Assembly (NCBI GenBank): GCA_029335925.2
Contig: JARJMX020000201.1
Coordinates: 1 to 22,668, forward strand
DNA from: Gammaproteobacteria bacterium
GTDB taxonomy: Bacteria > Pseudomonadota > Gammaproteobacteria > Halothiobacillales > Halothiobacillaceae
Reading direction: 5' to 3'
Length of the DNA stretch: 22,668 nt
Within the stretch, counting starts at the first letter, position 1; each line of letters begins with the position of its first letter. Made by a program: the position numbers and the translations under genes. Under the pieces are notes generated by a model that saw only the letters and a list, made by a program, of their open reading frames with translations, did no database searches and was not told the origin of the DNA. Shown in pieces: positions 1 to 8,617 of this stretch.

Positions 1-993
1 CTCAAGGGGGGACGCTTCTACAGCGACGTGGGCCAGCAGAACAACCTGCACCCGCATGAGTGGGACTTCGTCGATCAGGCCCTACCCTACCAGATGCTGT
101 TTGCCGGTGGCCTGCGCGGCAACGGCCTCCAGTTCGACTGGTCACCCAAGCTGCCCTTCAACCTTCGCCTGGGGGTGGAGGCGATCTCGGGCGGCAACGA
201 AGGGGTCGCCGCCTATGTCGGCCCGACGCAGGGCTACCTCACCACCAGGGGCAATCGCGTCGACGTGCCCTTCGAGGGCGACAAGGATTGGCCGCGGGTG
301 TGGACGACGTTCCTCAAGTCCGGGTTCGAACCGGCCAAGGGACATCACGTATTTGGCGGCGTGTCCTACATTAAGGGACGCCAGCACCAGGAGTTGCACA
401 CCTACCACCCCGGTATCAACGACGCCGACCACGCCCTAGAGGGGGAGACCTGGACTGCCGGTCTGGACCTCGGCTACCACCGGCATGCCGGAGGCACGCA
501 GGGCGAGGGGGACTTCAAGCTCTCGGCCGAGTATTACTACCAGAGCAAGGATTTGACCCTGACCTACCACGACACCAAGCCCTGGAACATGGGCATGCCG
601 CGCGAGCTGCACGTGGACGCCTTCGTCGTCCAGGCACTCTACGGCATCGCCCCGCGCTGGGAAGTCGGCCTGCGCTATGATCTCGCCGGCCACACGCACG
701 AGGCGGTGCGCAGCGGCTCGCCGCTCTACTGCCTGCCGCCCTACCAGAACAAGCCCTGCCCGCGCCAGACCAGCGAATTCGAGGAGATGAACCGCTGGAG
801 CGCAGTGGCCACCTGGCGCATCGATGCGCGGCAGAAACTGCGCCTGCAATTCTCCCGCGCACACGTCCCAGTGGCCGAGGACGTGGATGGCGATGGGCGG
901 TTTGATGCCGTGCGCAAGTCGTTCAACCAAGTCTTCCTGCAATACCAGCTCATGCTGGGGAGCGCTCCCGGGCACCACGATCATGGGCACTGA
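1..993 (+). CDS. Zinc-regulated-type outer-membrane protein (3' part)
   Basis: The reading frame is open from the left edge, so the N-terminus is missing and about 330 residues are visible. The protein alternates short amphipathic, aromatic-rich segments with polar turns, as in an outer-membrane beta-barrel. Segments such as HPHEWDFVDQ, a conserved GVE block near the start and a final NQVFLQYQLMLG strand match my memory of the proteobacterial 'zinc-regulated (TonB-dependent) outer membrane receptor' family. The C-terminus is a short His-rich tail, HHDHGH, which could bind metal. The next gene, 45 nt downstream, is a Zur-type repressor, which supports a role in zinc acquisition. Family recognition is from memory. 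Whether a plug domain exists cannot be seen, and a plain porin is the alternative. Confidence 0.65.
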   Translation, partial: LKGGRFYSDVGQQNNLHPHEWDFVDQALPYQMLFAGGLRGNGLQFDWSPKLPFNLRLGVEAISGGNEGVAAYVGPTQGYLTTRGNRVDVPFEGDKDWPRVWTTFLKSGFEPAKGHHVFGGVSYIKGRQHQELHTYHPGINDADHALEGETWTAGLDLGYHRHAGGTQGEGDFKLSAEYYYQSKDLTLTYHDTKPWNMGMPRELHVDAFVVQALYGIAPRWEVGLRYDLAGHTHEAVRSGSPLYCLPPYQNKPCPRQTSEFEEMNRWSAVATWRIDARQKLRLQFSRAHVPVAEDVDGDGRFDAVRKSFNQVFLQYQLMLGSAPGHHDHGH

Positions 994-1038
994 GGACCAA
1001 GGCTTTACCGATGGCGGCCGATCCGTCAAGCTAGGCCC

Positions 1039-1506
1039 ATGTCGCACTGCACCCATCATGACCACTGCCTGGCCCACGCTCTGGACCAGGCGGAAACGCT
1101 GTGCCAGAACCACGGCGCCCGCCTGACGCCCTTGCGCCGCCGTGTACTGGAACTGATCTGGGCCAGCCACGAGGCGGTCAAGGCTTATGATCTGCTCAAC
1201 CGACTCTCCACGGAGGACCACACGGTCAAGCCCCCCACCGTCTACCGCGCGCTCGACTTCCTGCTCGAACAGGGCCTCATCCACCGCGTAGACAGCCTCA
1301 AGGCTTTTGTCGGCTGCTCCCACCCAGACAAGCCGCACGAGGCCCGCCTGCTGATCTGCACCGGCTGCGGCCGGGTTGATGAGCTAGCAATCCCCGAGCT
1401 GGATGTAGCCATCGCCCGCGCCATCGCCCCCACCGGCTTCCAACCCACCCGCACACGCATGGAGATTCACGGCCTGTGTGCGGACTGCGCAAAGAAGACC
1501 TCATGA
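1039..1506 (+). CDS. zur: Zinc uptake regulator, Fur family (Zur)
   Basis: A 155-residue Fur-family repressor. The N-terminal winged helix contains the stretch KPPTVYRALDFLLEQG (residues 64-79), close to E. coli Zur and unlike typical Fur. The C-terminal dimerisation domain has the two structural-zinc pairs C107-x2-C110 and C147-x2-C150. H82, C93, H95 and H100 are candidate ligands of the sensory zinc site. The N-terminus is unusually His/Cys rich (HCTHHDHC, residues 3-10). In this family, Zn2+-loaded Zur represses zinc-uptake genes; the upstream outer-membrane protein is a natural target. No clear Shine-Dalgarno precedes the ATG, suggesting translation after the upstream gene. The stop overlaps the next start (ATGA). 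Zur rather than Fur is a strong but sequence-only call. Confidence 0.85.
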   Translation: MSHCTHHDHCLAHALDQAETLCQNHGARLTPLRRRVLELIWASHEAVKAYDLLNRLSTEDHTVKPPTVYRALDFLLEQGLIHRVDSLKAFVGCSHPDKPHEARLLICTGCGRVDELAIPELDVAIARAIAPTGFQPTRTRMEIHGLCADCAKKTS

Positions 1507-2126
1507 GCATCGACCCCAAGCCACTCGCCCAGCAGATCGAGCAGTGGCGCGAGGACAACCGGATCGAGGCTACCCTCGCCGGATGTCCGATGCGCTTTCT
1601 TACCACCTGGGGCCTATTCTCTCCGCGTGAGATCGACAGTGGCAGCTGGCTTTTACTCAAGCAGTTCGAAGATCGTCAGATTGAGCTCAACCCCAGCGAC
1701 GACATTCTCGACCTGGGCTGCGGCTATGGACCTTTGGGCCTCACCCTCGCAAGCCTCGCTCCACAAGGCAAAACGCTCCTGGTGGACAAGGACTTCGTGG
1801 CGGTGGAGTACACCAAGAAGAACATTGAGCTCAACCGCATCCAGAACGCCGAGGCCATGCTCAGCAATGGCCTGGCGCACATCCCCAAAGATCGCCGTTT
1901 CGATGTCATCGTCTCCAATGTCCCGGCCAAGGTCGGCAAGGAGATGCTTTACATCATGCTCGACGATGCCCGCGCCCGCCTCAAACCTGGCGGCCGCATC
2001 GTGCTCGTCACCATCTCCGGCCTGCGCGAGTTCTTCAAACGCACCCTGGTGGAGATGTTTGGCAACTATGAGAAAGTAAAGCAGGGCAAAGACTACACTG
2101 TAAGCTTGGCGATCAAGCAGAACTGA
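1503..2126 (+). CDS. Class I SAM-dependent methyltransferase (RsmC/MTS-like)
   Basis: A 207-residue Rossmann-fold methyltransferase. Motif I is DLGCGYG (residues 70-76). The acidic residue ending the second strand is D95 (LVDKD). The motif IV position reads SNVPAK (138-143) instead of the NPP(Y/F) of the RsmC/RlmG rRNA guanine-N2 methyltransferases that share this MTS-type domain. The C-terminal half contains KPGGRIVLV, a typical post-motif IV strand. The substrate is not known: rRNA is plausible from the fold, but the altered motif IV argues against simply calling it RsmC. The ATG at 1503 overlaps the zur stop by 4 nt, consistent with translational coupling. An in-frame GTG at 1476 would add nine residues inside zur and is less likely. 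Confidence 0.8.
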   Translation: MSIDPKPLAQQIEQWREDNRIEATLAGCPMRFLTTWGLFSPREIDSGSWLLLKQFEDRQIELNPSDDILDLGCGYGPLGLTLASLAPQGKTLLVDKDFVAVEYTKKNIELNRIQNAEAMLSNGLAHIPKDRRFDVIVSNVPAKVGKEMLYIMLDDARARLKPGGRIVLVTISGLREFFKRTLVEMFGNYEKVKQGKDYTVSLAIKQN

Positions 2127-2134
2127 GGTGATTT

Positions 2135-2365
2135 ATGGAGCACGGCTTCCACCCCCTGAGCGAACTGTTTGCCCAACTGGGCCTTGCCAACGATGCACCG
2201 TCGATCGAAGCCTTCATCGCACGCCACCGCCCTCTGGCCCATGACCTTGCCTTGGCGGACGCCCCGTTCTGGAGCGAAGGACAAAAACAATTTCTGCGTG
2301 AGGCCCTGGCGGAGGATGCCGACTGGGCAGAGGCGGTGGATCATCTCGACACCCTTCTGCGCTGA
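2135..2365 (+). CDS. DUF2789 family small protein
   Basis: A 76-residue acidic protein beginning MEHGFHPLSELFAQLGL. It contains FIARHRPLAHDLALADAPFW and FLREALAEDADWAEAVD, which match the conserved DUF2789 family (small proteobacterial proteins, common in pseudomonads). It should be soluble and alpha-helical: no signal peptide or membrane segment is visible. A good Shine-Dalgarno, GAGGTGAT, sits 2 nt before the ATG-proximal spacer, and the gene begins 8 nt after the methyltransferase stop, so the two are probably co-transcribed. The function of the family is unknown to me. The family call is from memory of its sequence signature. Confidence 0.85.
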   Translation: MEHGFHPLSELFAQLGLANDAPSIEAFIARHRPLAHDLALADAPFWSEGQKQFLREALAEDADWAEAVDHLDTLLR

Positions 2366-2368
2366 CTG

Positions 2369-3175
2369 TTGATCCACCATAGCCCAAAGATACCCCGCCC
2401 TATCCTCGTTTTTGATTCAGGCATCGGCGGGCTGACCGTGCTGCGCGAGGCGCGAGTGCTCATGCCCGAGCGGCAGTTCATCTACGTCGCAGATGACGTC
2501 GGCTTTCCCTACGGGGGCTGGGAGGAGGAGTCGCTCAAGGCCCGCATCCTCGCGCTTTTTGCACGTCTTCTCGAAACTTACACCCCGGAAGCAGTCATCG
2601 TTGCCTGCAACACCGCCTTCACCCTGGCGGGAGCTGATCTGCGCGCGGCCTTCCCCGGGACGCGTTTCATCGGTACCGTCCCTGCCATCAAGCCTGCCGC
2701 GGAGCGCACGCGCTCCGGCGTGGTGTCCGTGCTGGCCACCCCGGGAACCATCCGGCGGGCCTACACACGGGAGCTGATCGCCACGTATGCACAGAATCAG
2801 CATGTCCAGCTGGTTGGCTCCCCCCACTTAGCCCGCATGGCTGAGACCTACATTCGCGGCGAGCCCATTGATGATGAGGCCGTACGAGCAGAAATCACCC
2901 CCTGCTTCATCGATCAGAATGGCCAGCGTACTGACATCGTGGTGCTGGCCTGCACCCACTACCCCTTCCTCGCCAATGTTTTCCGCCGCCTGGCCCCCTG
3001 GCCGGTGGACTGGTTGGACCCGGCGGAAGCCATCGCCCGCCAGGCTCGGCGCGTGGTGTCGCCGCTTATGGATGCCGTCGAACCGGCGGACGAGGACCTC
3101 GCCGTATTCACCTCCGGCCAGCCAGATTTCGCCACCCGGCGCCTTATGCAAGGCTTTGGCCTACGCGTGACATGA
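2369..3175 (+). CDS. murI: Glutamate racemase
   Basis: Interconverts L- and D-glutamate for peptidoglycan synthesis in the cytoplasm. The 268-residue length is typical. Key motifs are present: DSGIGG (D16), YVADD..FPYG (39-49), the first catalytic cysteine in VACNTA (C80) and the second in ACTHYPF (C195, H197). The residue after ACNTA is Phe, where Ser is usual (ACNTAS), a small change next to the active site. The only plausible start is TTG at 2369, 3 nt after the DUF2789 stop. No ATG or GTG precedes the DSGIGG motif in frame, so translation probably depends on coupling to the upstream gene. The stop overlaps the next ATG (ATGA). Confidence 0.93.
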   Translation: MIHHSPKIPRPILVFDSGIGGLTVLREARVLMPERQFIYVADDVGFPYGGWEEESLKARILALFARLLETYTPEAVIVACNTAFTLAGADLRAAFPGTRFIGTVPAIKPAAERTRSGVVSVLATPGTIRRAYTRELIATYAQNQHVQLVGSPHLARMAETYIRGEPIDDEAVRAEITPCFIDQNGQRTDIVVLACTHYPFLANVFRRLAPWPVDWLDPAEAIARQARRVVSPLMDAVEPADEDLAVFTSGQPDFATRRLMQGFGLRVT

Positions 3176-3435
3176 ACTGCCGTCCCCACTGCGCCGCCTG
3201 CTGCATCGCCCCCTCCATCAGCAGCCCGATCCCCGGCATGCCTGACGGCAAGCCCGCTGGGGTCCGCTGTGTCCAGCTCGACGAGGCAGACCACTGCATG
3301 ATCTTTGGGCGGCCGGAGCGCCCGACCGTCTGCAGTTCGCTCAAGCCCAGTGAGGAGATGTGCGGGACCAGCCGCGAGCATGCCCTGCACTGGCTAAGCT
3401 GGCTCGAAGCACACACCGCCCCCCGATCCGGGTAG
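3172..3435 (+). CDS. YkgJ-like cysteine-cluster protein
   Basis: An 87-residue Cys-rich protein with eight conserved cysteines: C3, C7, C10, C11, C33, C42, C54 and C64. The pattern [11 protein letters not shown] followed by [12 protein letters not shown] and [10 protein letters not shown] matches the YkgJ/'putative zinc- or iron-chelating' family (CxxxCxxCC cluster). Such proteins are thought to bind zinc or an iron-sulfur cluster, and their biochemical role is unclear. The start ATG overlaps the murI stop by 4 nt and has no Shine-Dalgarno of its own, so translational coupling is expected. It appears to be the last gene of the zur-led unit. Confidence 0.85.
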   Translation: MNCRPHCAACCIAPSISSPIPGMPDGKPAGVRCVQLDEADHCMIFGRPERPTVCSSLKPSEEMCGTSREHALHWLSWLEAHTAPRSG

Positions 3436-3438
3436 AAT
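3433..3438 (+). promoter_or_regulatory. Possible -10 element before purC
   Basis: The hexamer TAGAAT matches the sigma-70 -10 consensus at five of six positions, overlaps the ykgJ-like stop codon and lies 29 nt before the purC ATG. No convincing -35 element is visible 16-18 bp upstream (the region reads CACACAC). It is offered as a weak candidate for separate transcription of purC. Confidence 0.3.
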
Positions 3439-3467
3439 GTTGGTCATCCTGTGCCTCGGACGCCGCC

Positions 3468-4355
3468 ATGACCTCCGCCCTCTTCGACTCCCACATCCCG
3501 AACCTCCCCCTGATCCATCGCGGCAAGGTGCGTGACATCTACGGGGTGGATGAGAAGCATCTGCTGATCGTCACCACCGACCGGCTCTCCGCCTTCGACG
3601 TGATCCTGCCCACCCCCATCCCGGGCAAGGGCGAGGTACTCACCCAAACCGCCCTGTTCTGGTTCAAGCGTTTTGAGAAGCTGATCCCCAATCACCTGGC
3701 CACCGATCTCACCCTTGAGGACGTGATCCCAGATGCCCAGCTTCGCGCGATGCTCGCCCCGCGCACCATGCTGGTGAAGAAGCTCAAGGCGCTGCCGATC
3801 GAGGCCATCGCGCGCGGCTATCTGATCGGCTCCGGCTGGAAGGACTATCAGGCCACAGGCAAGGTGTGCGGCATCCCCCTGCCTGCGGGGCTAAGGCTGG
3901 CCGACAAACTACCGGAGCCCATCTACACCCCCTCCAGCAAGGCCGCGGTGGGCGAGCACGATGAGAACATCGACTTCGAGGCCACCGTCAGGCTGGTCGG
4001 CCCCAAGCTCGCCGAACAGGTACGCGACATGACCCTGCATATCTACAAGGAGGCGGCCGACTATGCCTTGCAGCGCGGCATCATCATCGCCGATACCAAG
4101 TTCGAGTTCGGCATCGACGAGCACGGCATCCTGCACTTGATCGACGAGGTGCTCACCCCTGATTCCTCGCGCTTCTGGCCCCTTGATACCTACGCCCCAG
4201 GCCAAAACCCGGAGAGCTTCGACAAGCAGTTCGTGCGCGACTTTCTGGAAACACTAGACTGGGACAAAACCCCGCCGGGCCCGGAGCTTCCCCCCGAGAT
4301 CGTCGAGCGCACCGCCAGCAAGTACCGCGAGGCGATCCGGCGTCTGACTGCGTAA
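3468..4355 (+). CDS. purC: SAICAR synthetase (phosphoribosylaminoimidazole-succinocarboxamide synthase)
   Basis: Joins aspartate to CAIR with ATP to give SAICAR in purine synthesis. At 295 residues it is the long type known from betaproteobacteria and yeast, not the ~237-residue E. coli type. Motifs include HRGKVRDIY (17-25), TDRLSAFDV (37-45), [13 protein letters not shown] (112-124), ADTKFEFG (208-215) and [12 protein letters not shown] (226-237). The ATG at 3468 was chosen because the family N-terminus begins just before this domain; the frame extends upstream to 3360 but overlaps the preceding gene. No good Shine-Dalgarno is visible. Other pur genes are absent from the window. The carbonic anhydrase follows after 10 nt. 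Confidence 0.95.
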   Translation: MTSALFDSHIPNLPLIHRGKVRDIYGVDEKHLLIVTTDRLSAFDVILPTPIPGKGEVLTQTALFWFKRFEKLIPNHLATDLTLEDVIPDAQLRAMLAPRTMLVKKLKALPIEAIARGYLIGSGWKDYQATGKVCGIPLPAGLRLADKLPEPIYTPSSKAAVGEHDENIDFEATVRLVGPKLAEQVRDMTLHIYKEAADYALQRGIIIADTKFEFGIDEHGILHLIDEVLTPDSSRFWPLDTYAPGQNPESFDKQFVRDFLETLDWDKTPPGPELPPEIVERTASKYREAIRRLTA

Positions 4356-4365
4356 GGAACCCACC

Positions 4366-5022
4366 ATGTGTAACCACCACACCCCGATTGACAAGCTGGT
4401 CGAAGGCTTTAGGCGTTTTCACCGCGCGCATTTCGAATGCAACGACCCGTACTATCAGGCCTTGGTGCGTGAAGGCCAACGTCCACGCGTGCTGTTTCTT
4501 GCCTGTTCCGATTCAAGGGTCGATCCGGCCATTGTGTTTGGTACCCAACCCGGCGATTTGTTCATCATCCGCAACGTTGCCAACATCGTTCCGCCCTATG
4601 AAACCAATGCTGGCCAGCACGGGGTGAGCGCGGCCATCGAATACGCCGTGAACGTGCTCGAAGTCGAGCACATCATTATCAACGGCCACTCCCAGTGCGG
4701 CGGCATCCGCGCCCTGTGCGAACACCCCGCCGAGGCCCGCATCGACAGCCCGAGCCTGGTCGGCCGCTGGCTGGCCTTGGCCCGCCCGGCCTATGAGCGC
4801 GCGCGTGCGGATTACCCAGAGGCCGACATAGACCGCCTGGCCCTGGAGTGCGAGAAGGCCTCTATCCTCGCCTCGCTGGACAACCTCATGACCTTCCCGA
4901 TGGTGAAGGCGCGGGTTGAGGCAGGGAAGCTCAAGCTGCACGGCTGGCACTTCGACATAGCGCGCGGTGTGCTGCAGGCTTGGAACCCGCAAAGCGGACG
5001 CTTCGAGGCCCTCAGCGGGTGA
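4366..5022 (+). CDS. Beta-class carbonic anhydrase
   Basis: Interconverts CO2 and bicarbonate. The 218-residue protein has the beta-class zinc site: C47 and D49-S-R51 in ACSDSR, and H108 with C111 in NGHSQCGG. GDLFIIRNVANIVPPYE (63-79) is the usual block between them, and the overall pattern resembles the CynT/clade-B type. No signal peptide is seen, so it should be cytoplasmic. The Shine-Dalgarno AAGGA overlaps the purC stop region and is well spaced from the ATG. Bicarbonate supply would suit the carboxylation steps of purine and biotin pathways encoded on both sides, or autotrophic carbon fixation; that link is inference. Confidence 0.94.
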   Translation: MCNHHTPIDKLVEGFRRFHRAHFECNDPYYQALVREGQRPRVLFLACSDSRVDPAIVFGTQPGDLFIIRNVANIVPPYETNAGQHGVSAAIEYAVNVLEVEHIIINGHSQCGGIRALCEHPAEARIDSPSLVGRWLALARPAYERARADYPEADIDRLALECEKASILASLDNLMTFPMVKARVEAGKLKLHGWHFDIARGVLQAWNPQSGRFEALSG

Positions 5023-5687
5023 TGGCCACCGGCCTGTTCATCACCGCGACCGACACCGGTGCGGGCAAGACCTACCTCGCTAGCCGTCTGACCGAGGCAC
5101 TGACGGAACAAGGCTGCAAAGTAGCGGTGCGTAAACCCGTGGAATCTGGGTGCGCAAAGATCGACGGCCGGCTGGTGCCACAGGATGCCGAAGCCTTGCG
5201 CCGGGCCGCCGGCGGCTGGGAGGCGCTCGAAGCCGTCTGCCCACACCCCCTGCACGAACCCTTGAGTCCCCCGCGCGCCGCGCGGCGCATGAAGCGAAAG
5301 CTGTTCCTCGACGAACTGGCTGCGGCCTGTGCTATGCCGGAGGAGGCCGATCTGCAGATCGTCGAGGGCACCGGCGGGCTGTTCGCCCCGCTGGCCGAAG
5401 ACGCCCTCAACGCCGACCTCGCCGCCGCGCTCGACCTGCCGGTACTGCTGGTTGTGCCTGATCGCCTGGGCGCCATCAACCAGGCCTTGCTCGGCATCCA
5501 CGCCATCACCCACTACGGTCTCAAGCTCGCCGGGGTCGTTCTCAACCAGCTCGAGCCGGAACGGCCGCGCGGCATGGACAACCTCGCCGACCTGCGCCTG
5601 TGGACCGGCGCCCCCCTCTTCACCCTGCCGTATGGGGCCGACCGTGCGGCCGCTCAAGCGCTCCTGCGCCTACCCCTTGCCTGCTGA
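5022..5687 (+). CDS. bioD: Dethiobiotin synthetase
   Basis: Closes the ureido ring of dethiobiotin from DAPA, CO2 and ATP. The protein is 221 residues. It has an N-terminal P-loop TDTGAGKT (10-17), the KPVESG substrate-binding motif (38-43) and EGTGGLFAPLA (115-125), corresponding to the usual EGAGGL..P loop. The start ATG at 5022 shares its A with the carbonic anhydrase stop codon (TGATG arrangement), so the two are probably translationally coupled. Coupling a CO2-consuming enzyme to a carbonic anhydrase is functionally suggestive. No other bio genes are in the window. An alternative upstream start inside the carbonic anhydrase gene would add 14 unconserved residues. Confidence 0.9.
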   Translation: MATGLFITATDTGAGKTYLASRLTEALTEQGCKVAVRKPVESGCAKIDGRLVPQDAEALRRAAGGWEALEAVCPHPLHEPLSPPRAARRMKRKLFLDELAAACAMPEEADLQIVEGTGGLFAPLAEDALNADLAAALDLPVLLVVPDRLGAINQALLGIHAITHYGLKLAGVVLNQLEPERPRGMDNLADLRLWTGAPLFTLPYGADRAAAQALLRLPLAC

Positions 5688-5857
5688 GCCCCTGGCGCGG
5701 CAGGATGCCGCGGCATCGTCCCGATAGCGACCGCATCCGCCGTGTTCCGTCTGGGCTCACAGGTATCCTGCTCGAACCGGCCTACCAGAGCGTGCAAGGC
5801 CGAGAGCTGCTGCCTCTGCGCCAGGCCGCTTGTACACTGACAACCCGAACGGTTCCG
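5688..5857. other. Spacer between converging bioD and mgtA
   Basis: This 170-bp stretch separates two convergent genes. It contains a perfect 14-bp palindrome at 5704-5717 (GATGCCGCGGCATC). At its right edge a bulged stem-loop (arms 5837-5845 and 5851-5861) overlaps the mgtA stop. Neither is followed by a T-run on either strand, so they are not convincing intrinsic terminators. A + strand frame from 5705 shows GC-rich third positions for about 45 codons but then runs antisense into the mgtA 3' end; I cannot match it to a family. Confidence 0.5.
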
Positions 5858-8572
5858 TCAGCGCCAGCCATATCGACGCACGTAAAAGCCCTTCATCGCC
5901 TGAGTAAAGACCATATACCCGAGAACGATGCCCGCCAGCACCGGGAAGAAAGCTGTCGGTAGATGGACGAAATGAAAGGCCGGTGCCCAGGGGCCCAGCG
6001 TCAGAATCAAGCCGGTGGACATGATTAAGAGACTGGCAATCATCAGCAGCGGCGCAGAACGGCTCTCCAGGAAGGGGATGTAGGGGGTACGGATCATGTG
6101 CACGATGATGGTCTGGGTAAACAGCCCCACCAGGAACCAACCGGTCTGGAATACCCCCTGTACGTCGGGGTTATTGATCCCAAAGCCGAACCAGAGGATG
6201 GCAAAGGTGATGAGATCGAACAGCGAGCTGATGGGACCGAAGTAGAGCATGAAGCGGGCGATGTCCTCCGGCGCCCAGACCAGCGGCTTTTGCAGGACAT
6301 CCTCGTCCACCCGATCGAACGGCACAGCCATCTGGGAGAAGTCATACAACAGGTTTTGCAAAAGTAGCTGGATGGGCAACATCGGCAAGAAGGGCAAGAA
6401 GAGGCTCGCCACCAACACCGAGAGCACATTCCCGAAGTTGGAACTGACCGTCATCTTCAAGTACTTGAGCATGTTGGTGAAGGTGCGCCGCCCCTCGACC
6501 ACGCCCTCGTGCAGCACCAAGAGGCTTTTCTCTAGCAGGACGATGTCGGCGGATTCCTTGGCGATGTCCACCGCGCTGTCCACCGAAATGCCGATGTCCG
6601 CGGCATGCAGCGCCGCCGCGTCGTTGATGCCATCGCCCAGAAAGCCGACCACATGCCCCTTGGCTCGTAGGGCGCGCACGATGCGTTCCTTTTGCAAAGG
6701 CGTTAAGCGGGTAAACACGTCGCACTGCTCAACCGCCCGCGCAAGAGCGGCATCATTCATCGCCTCGATCTCGGGCCCCTCGATCACGCGCTCAACATCC
6801 AGTCCGACCTCAAGACAGACCTTGCGCGTCACCGGTGTGTTGTCTCCGGTAAGCACCTTGGCGCGCACCCCATGCTTGCGCAGCGCCTCCAGCGCCGGAC
6901 GCGCGCTCTCCTTGGGCGGGTCGAGAAAAGCGACAAAGCCGATCAAGGTCAGCTCACGCTCATCCGCCATACTGTAGACCGTCTGCGCCATGGGCAACTC
7001 GCGCATGGCCACGGCAATGACGCGCAACCCCTCCGCGTTATACCCCTCCACCCGACGGCGCACAGATTGCCGCCGCGCCTCATCCAGCGGCACCGGCTGG
7101 CCGTCCTGCATGATGTATGCGCAGACGGCCATGACTTCGTCTACCGCGCCTTTGCAGATCAGTTCGTGGTGATGCGCCGCCTCCTCGACGACCACCGACA
7201 TCCGCCGACGCTGAAAATCAAAGGGAACCTCGTCAATCTTGCGATAGCGTGTGGCAATCTGGAGCTGATCGCGCATCTCCACCCGTTCCAGCACCGCAAC
7301 ATCCAGCAAATTGCGCAGCCCGGTCTGGTAGTAGCTGTTGAGGAAGGCAAACTCCAGCACGGCCCGCGAGGGGCGCCCCTCTGCATCCACATGCAGGATG
7401 AGCGCCACCTTATCCTGGGTCAGGGTGCCTGTCTTGTCCGTGCATAGCACATCGATGGCCCCGAAGTTTTGGATGGCATCCAGCCTCTTGACCACCACCT
7501 TACGGTTAGCCATGTTCACCGCCCCACGCGCCAGCGCAGTGGTAACGATCATCGGCAGCATTTCGGGTGTCAATCCAACTGCGATTGACAGGGCGAATAA
7601 GGTGGCCTGCAACCAGTCGCCCTTGCTGAAGCCGTTGATCAACAATACCAGCGGCACCATCACCAGCATGAAACGGATGAGCAGCCAGCTGACGCTGTTC
7701 ATGCCCGCTTGAAAATGGCTGGCCGTGGTCTCTGTCGCCTGGGTATGCCGGGCAAGATGGCCAAAATAGGTGCGTGCCCCAGTGGTCAGAACAATGGCCG
7801 AGGCCGTCCCCGAAACCACGTTGCTGCCGGTAAAGACCAGATTGGCGGCCTCAAGCGGATTAGCCGCACCTTTTTCATCAAGGTGCGGAAACTTTTCCAC
7901 CGGCATCGACTCGCCGGTCAGCGCCGCCTGGTTGATGAACAGATCCTTGCTGGCGAGGAGGCGGCAGTCGGCCGGAATCATGTCGCCGGCGGCCAGATGG
8001 ATGATGTCCCCACGAACCAATTCGCTGACTGGACGTTCAGCGACGCTTGGGGGGGCATCGTCTGCAAGGCGGCGCTGCACCGCAGCCGTAGTGTGCACCA
8101 TGGCCTTCAGCCGTTCAGCCGCTCGGCTGGATTTGAGCTCTTCGACAAAGCGGGTGACGGTGGCCAGGAACACCATGAGCAGGATCACCCCGCTGCCAAG
8201 CGCATCCCCGGTCAGACCGGAGATGAGGGCCAGCACACTGAGCAGCACGCTAAACGGGGTACGGTAGGCCAGCCAAAGACGGCGAGGGATGGAGGGCGGG
8301 CGATCCAAATCCAAAGCATTCGCCCCCTCACGCGCCCATCGTGCGCGCGCCTCCTCCTCCGTCAGCCCCTCGGGATGGCTCTCGAGGCGGGAGAACAGGG
8401 CGGCTTCCTCCGCCCGCGCCCATTCGCTCAACGCGGCGACGTATTCATGCGCATCAACACTATCCGCCTTCCTGCCTATGGCACGGGAGAACGACGACTT
8501 TCGGAAGTGCACCTGCAAGGCACGAGCCTTCAACAAACGCTCGAACGAGCGTATCAGGGGGTTCGGGGTCAT
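5858..8572 (-). CDS. mgtA: Magnesium-translocating P-type ATPase
   Basis: Imports Mg2+ across the inner membrane using ATP (P3B-type ATPase). The 904-residue length is close to E. coli MgtA (898). Motifs in order: TGES (219-222) in the actuator domain, PEMLP (336-340) in membrane helix 4, DKTGT with phosphorylated D379, LTGDN (574-578) and GDGINDA (646-652) in the P domain. Hydrophobic segments lie around 105-140, 295-345 and across the C-terminal 200 residues, as expected for about ten helices. The ATG at 8572 is preferred because GGAGG precedes it at good spacing; the frame extends 17 codons upstream without such a site. A small CDS lies upstream on the same strand, with a 147-nt leader between them. 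Confidence 0.94.
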   Translation of the reverse strand: MTPNPLIRSFERLLKARALQVHFRKSSFSRAIGRKADSVDAHEYVAALSEWARAEEAALFSRLESHPEGLTEEEARARWAREGANALDLDRPPSIPRRLWLAYRTPFSVLLSVLALISGLTGDALGSGVILLMVFLATVTRFVEELKSSRAAERLKAMVHTTAAVQRRLADDAPPSVAERPVSELVRGDIIHLAAGDMIPADCRLLASKDLFINQAALTGESMPVEKFPHLDEKGAANPLEAANLVFTGSNVVSGTASAIVLTTGARTYFGHLARHTQATETTASHFQAGMNSVSWLLIRFMLVMVPLVLLINGFSKGDWLQATLFALSIAVGLTPEMLPMIVTTALARGAVNMANRKVVVKRLDAIQNFGAIDVLCTDKTGTLTQDKVALILHVDAEGRPSRAVLEFAFLNSYYQTGLRNLLDVAVLERVEMRDQLQIATRYRKIDEVPFDFQRRRMSVVVEEAAHHHELICKGAVDEVMAVCAYIMQDGQPVPLDEARRQSVRRRVEGYNAEGLRVIAVAMRELPMAQTVYSMADERELTLIGFVAFLDPPKESARPALEALRKHGVRAKVLTGDNTPVTRKVCLEVGLDVERVIEGPEIEAMNDAALARAVEQCDVFTRLTPLQKERIVRALRAKGHVVGFLGDGINDAAALHAADIGISVDSAVDIAKESADIVLLEKSLLVLHEGVVEGRRTFTNMLKYLKMTVSSNFGNVLSVLVASLFLPFLPMLPIQLLLQNLLYDFSQMAVPFDRVDEDVLQKPLVWAPEDIARFMLYFGPISSLFDLITFAILWFGFGINNPDVQGVFQTGWFLVGLFTQTIIVHMIRTPYIPFLESRSAPLLMIASLLIMSTGLILTLGPWAPAFHFVHLPTAFFPVLAGIVLGYMVFTQAMKGFYVRRYGWR

Positions 8573-8617
8573 ACACTCGCCTCCGGTTTCTTGCGAGTTT
8601 GTCCGAACGACGCAACA

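Noticed and set aside
994..1038. Zur box directly before zur
   Set aside because: The 45-nt spacer has no symmetric AT-rich element like the gammaproteobacterial Zur consensus.
436..1338. Long - strand frame opposite the outer-membrane protein and zur
   Set aside because: It lies antisense to two well-supported genes and shows no recognisable domain; long antisense frames are common in GC-rich coding DNA.
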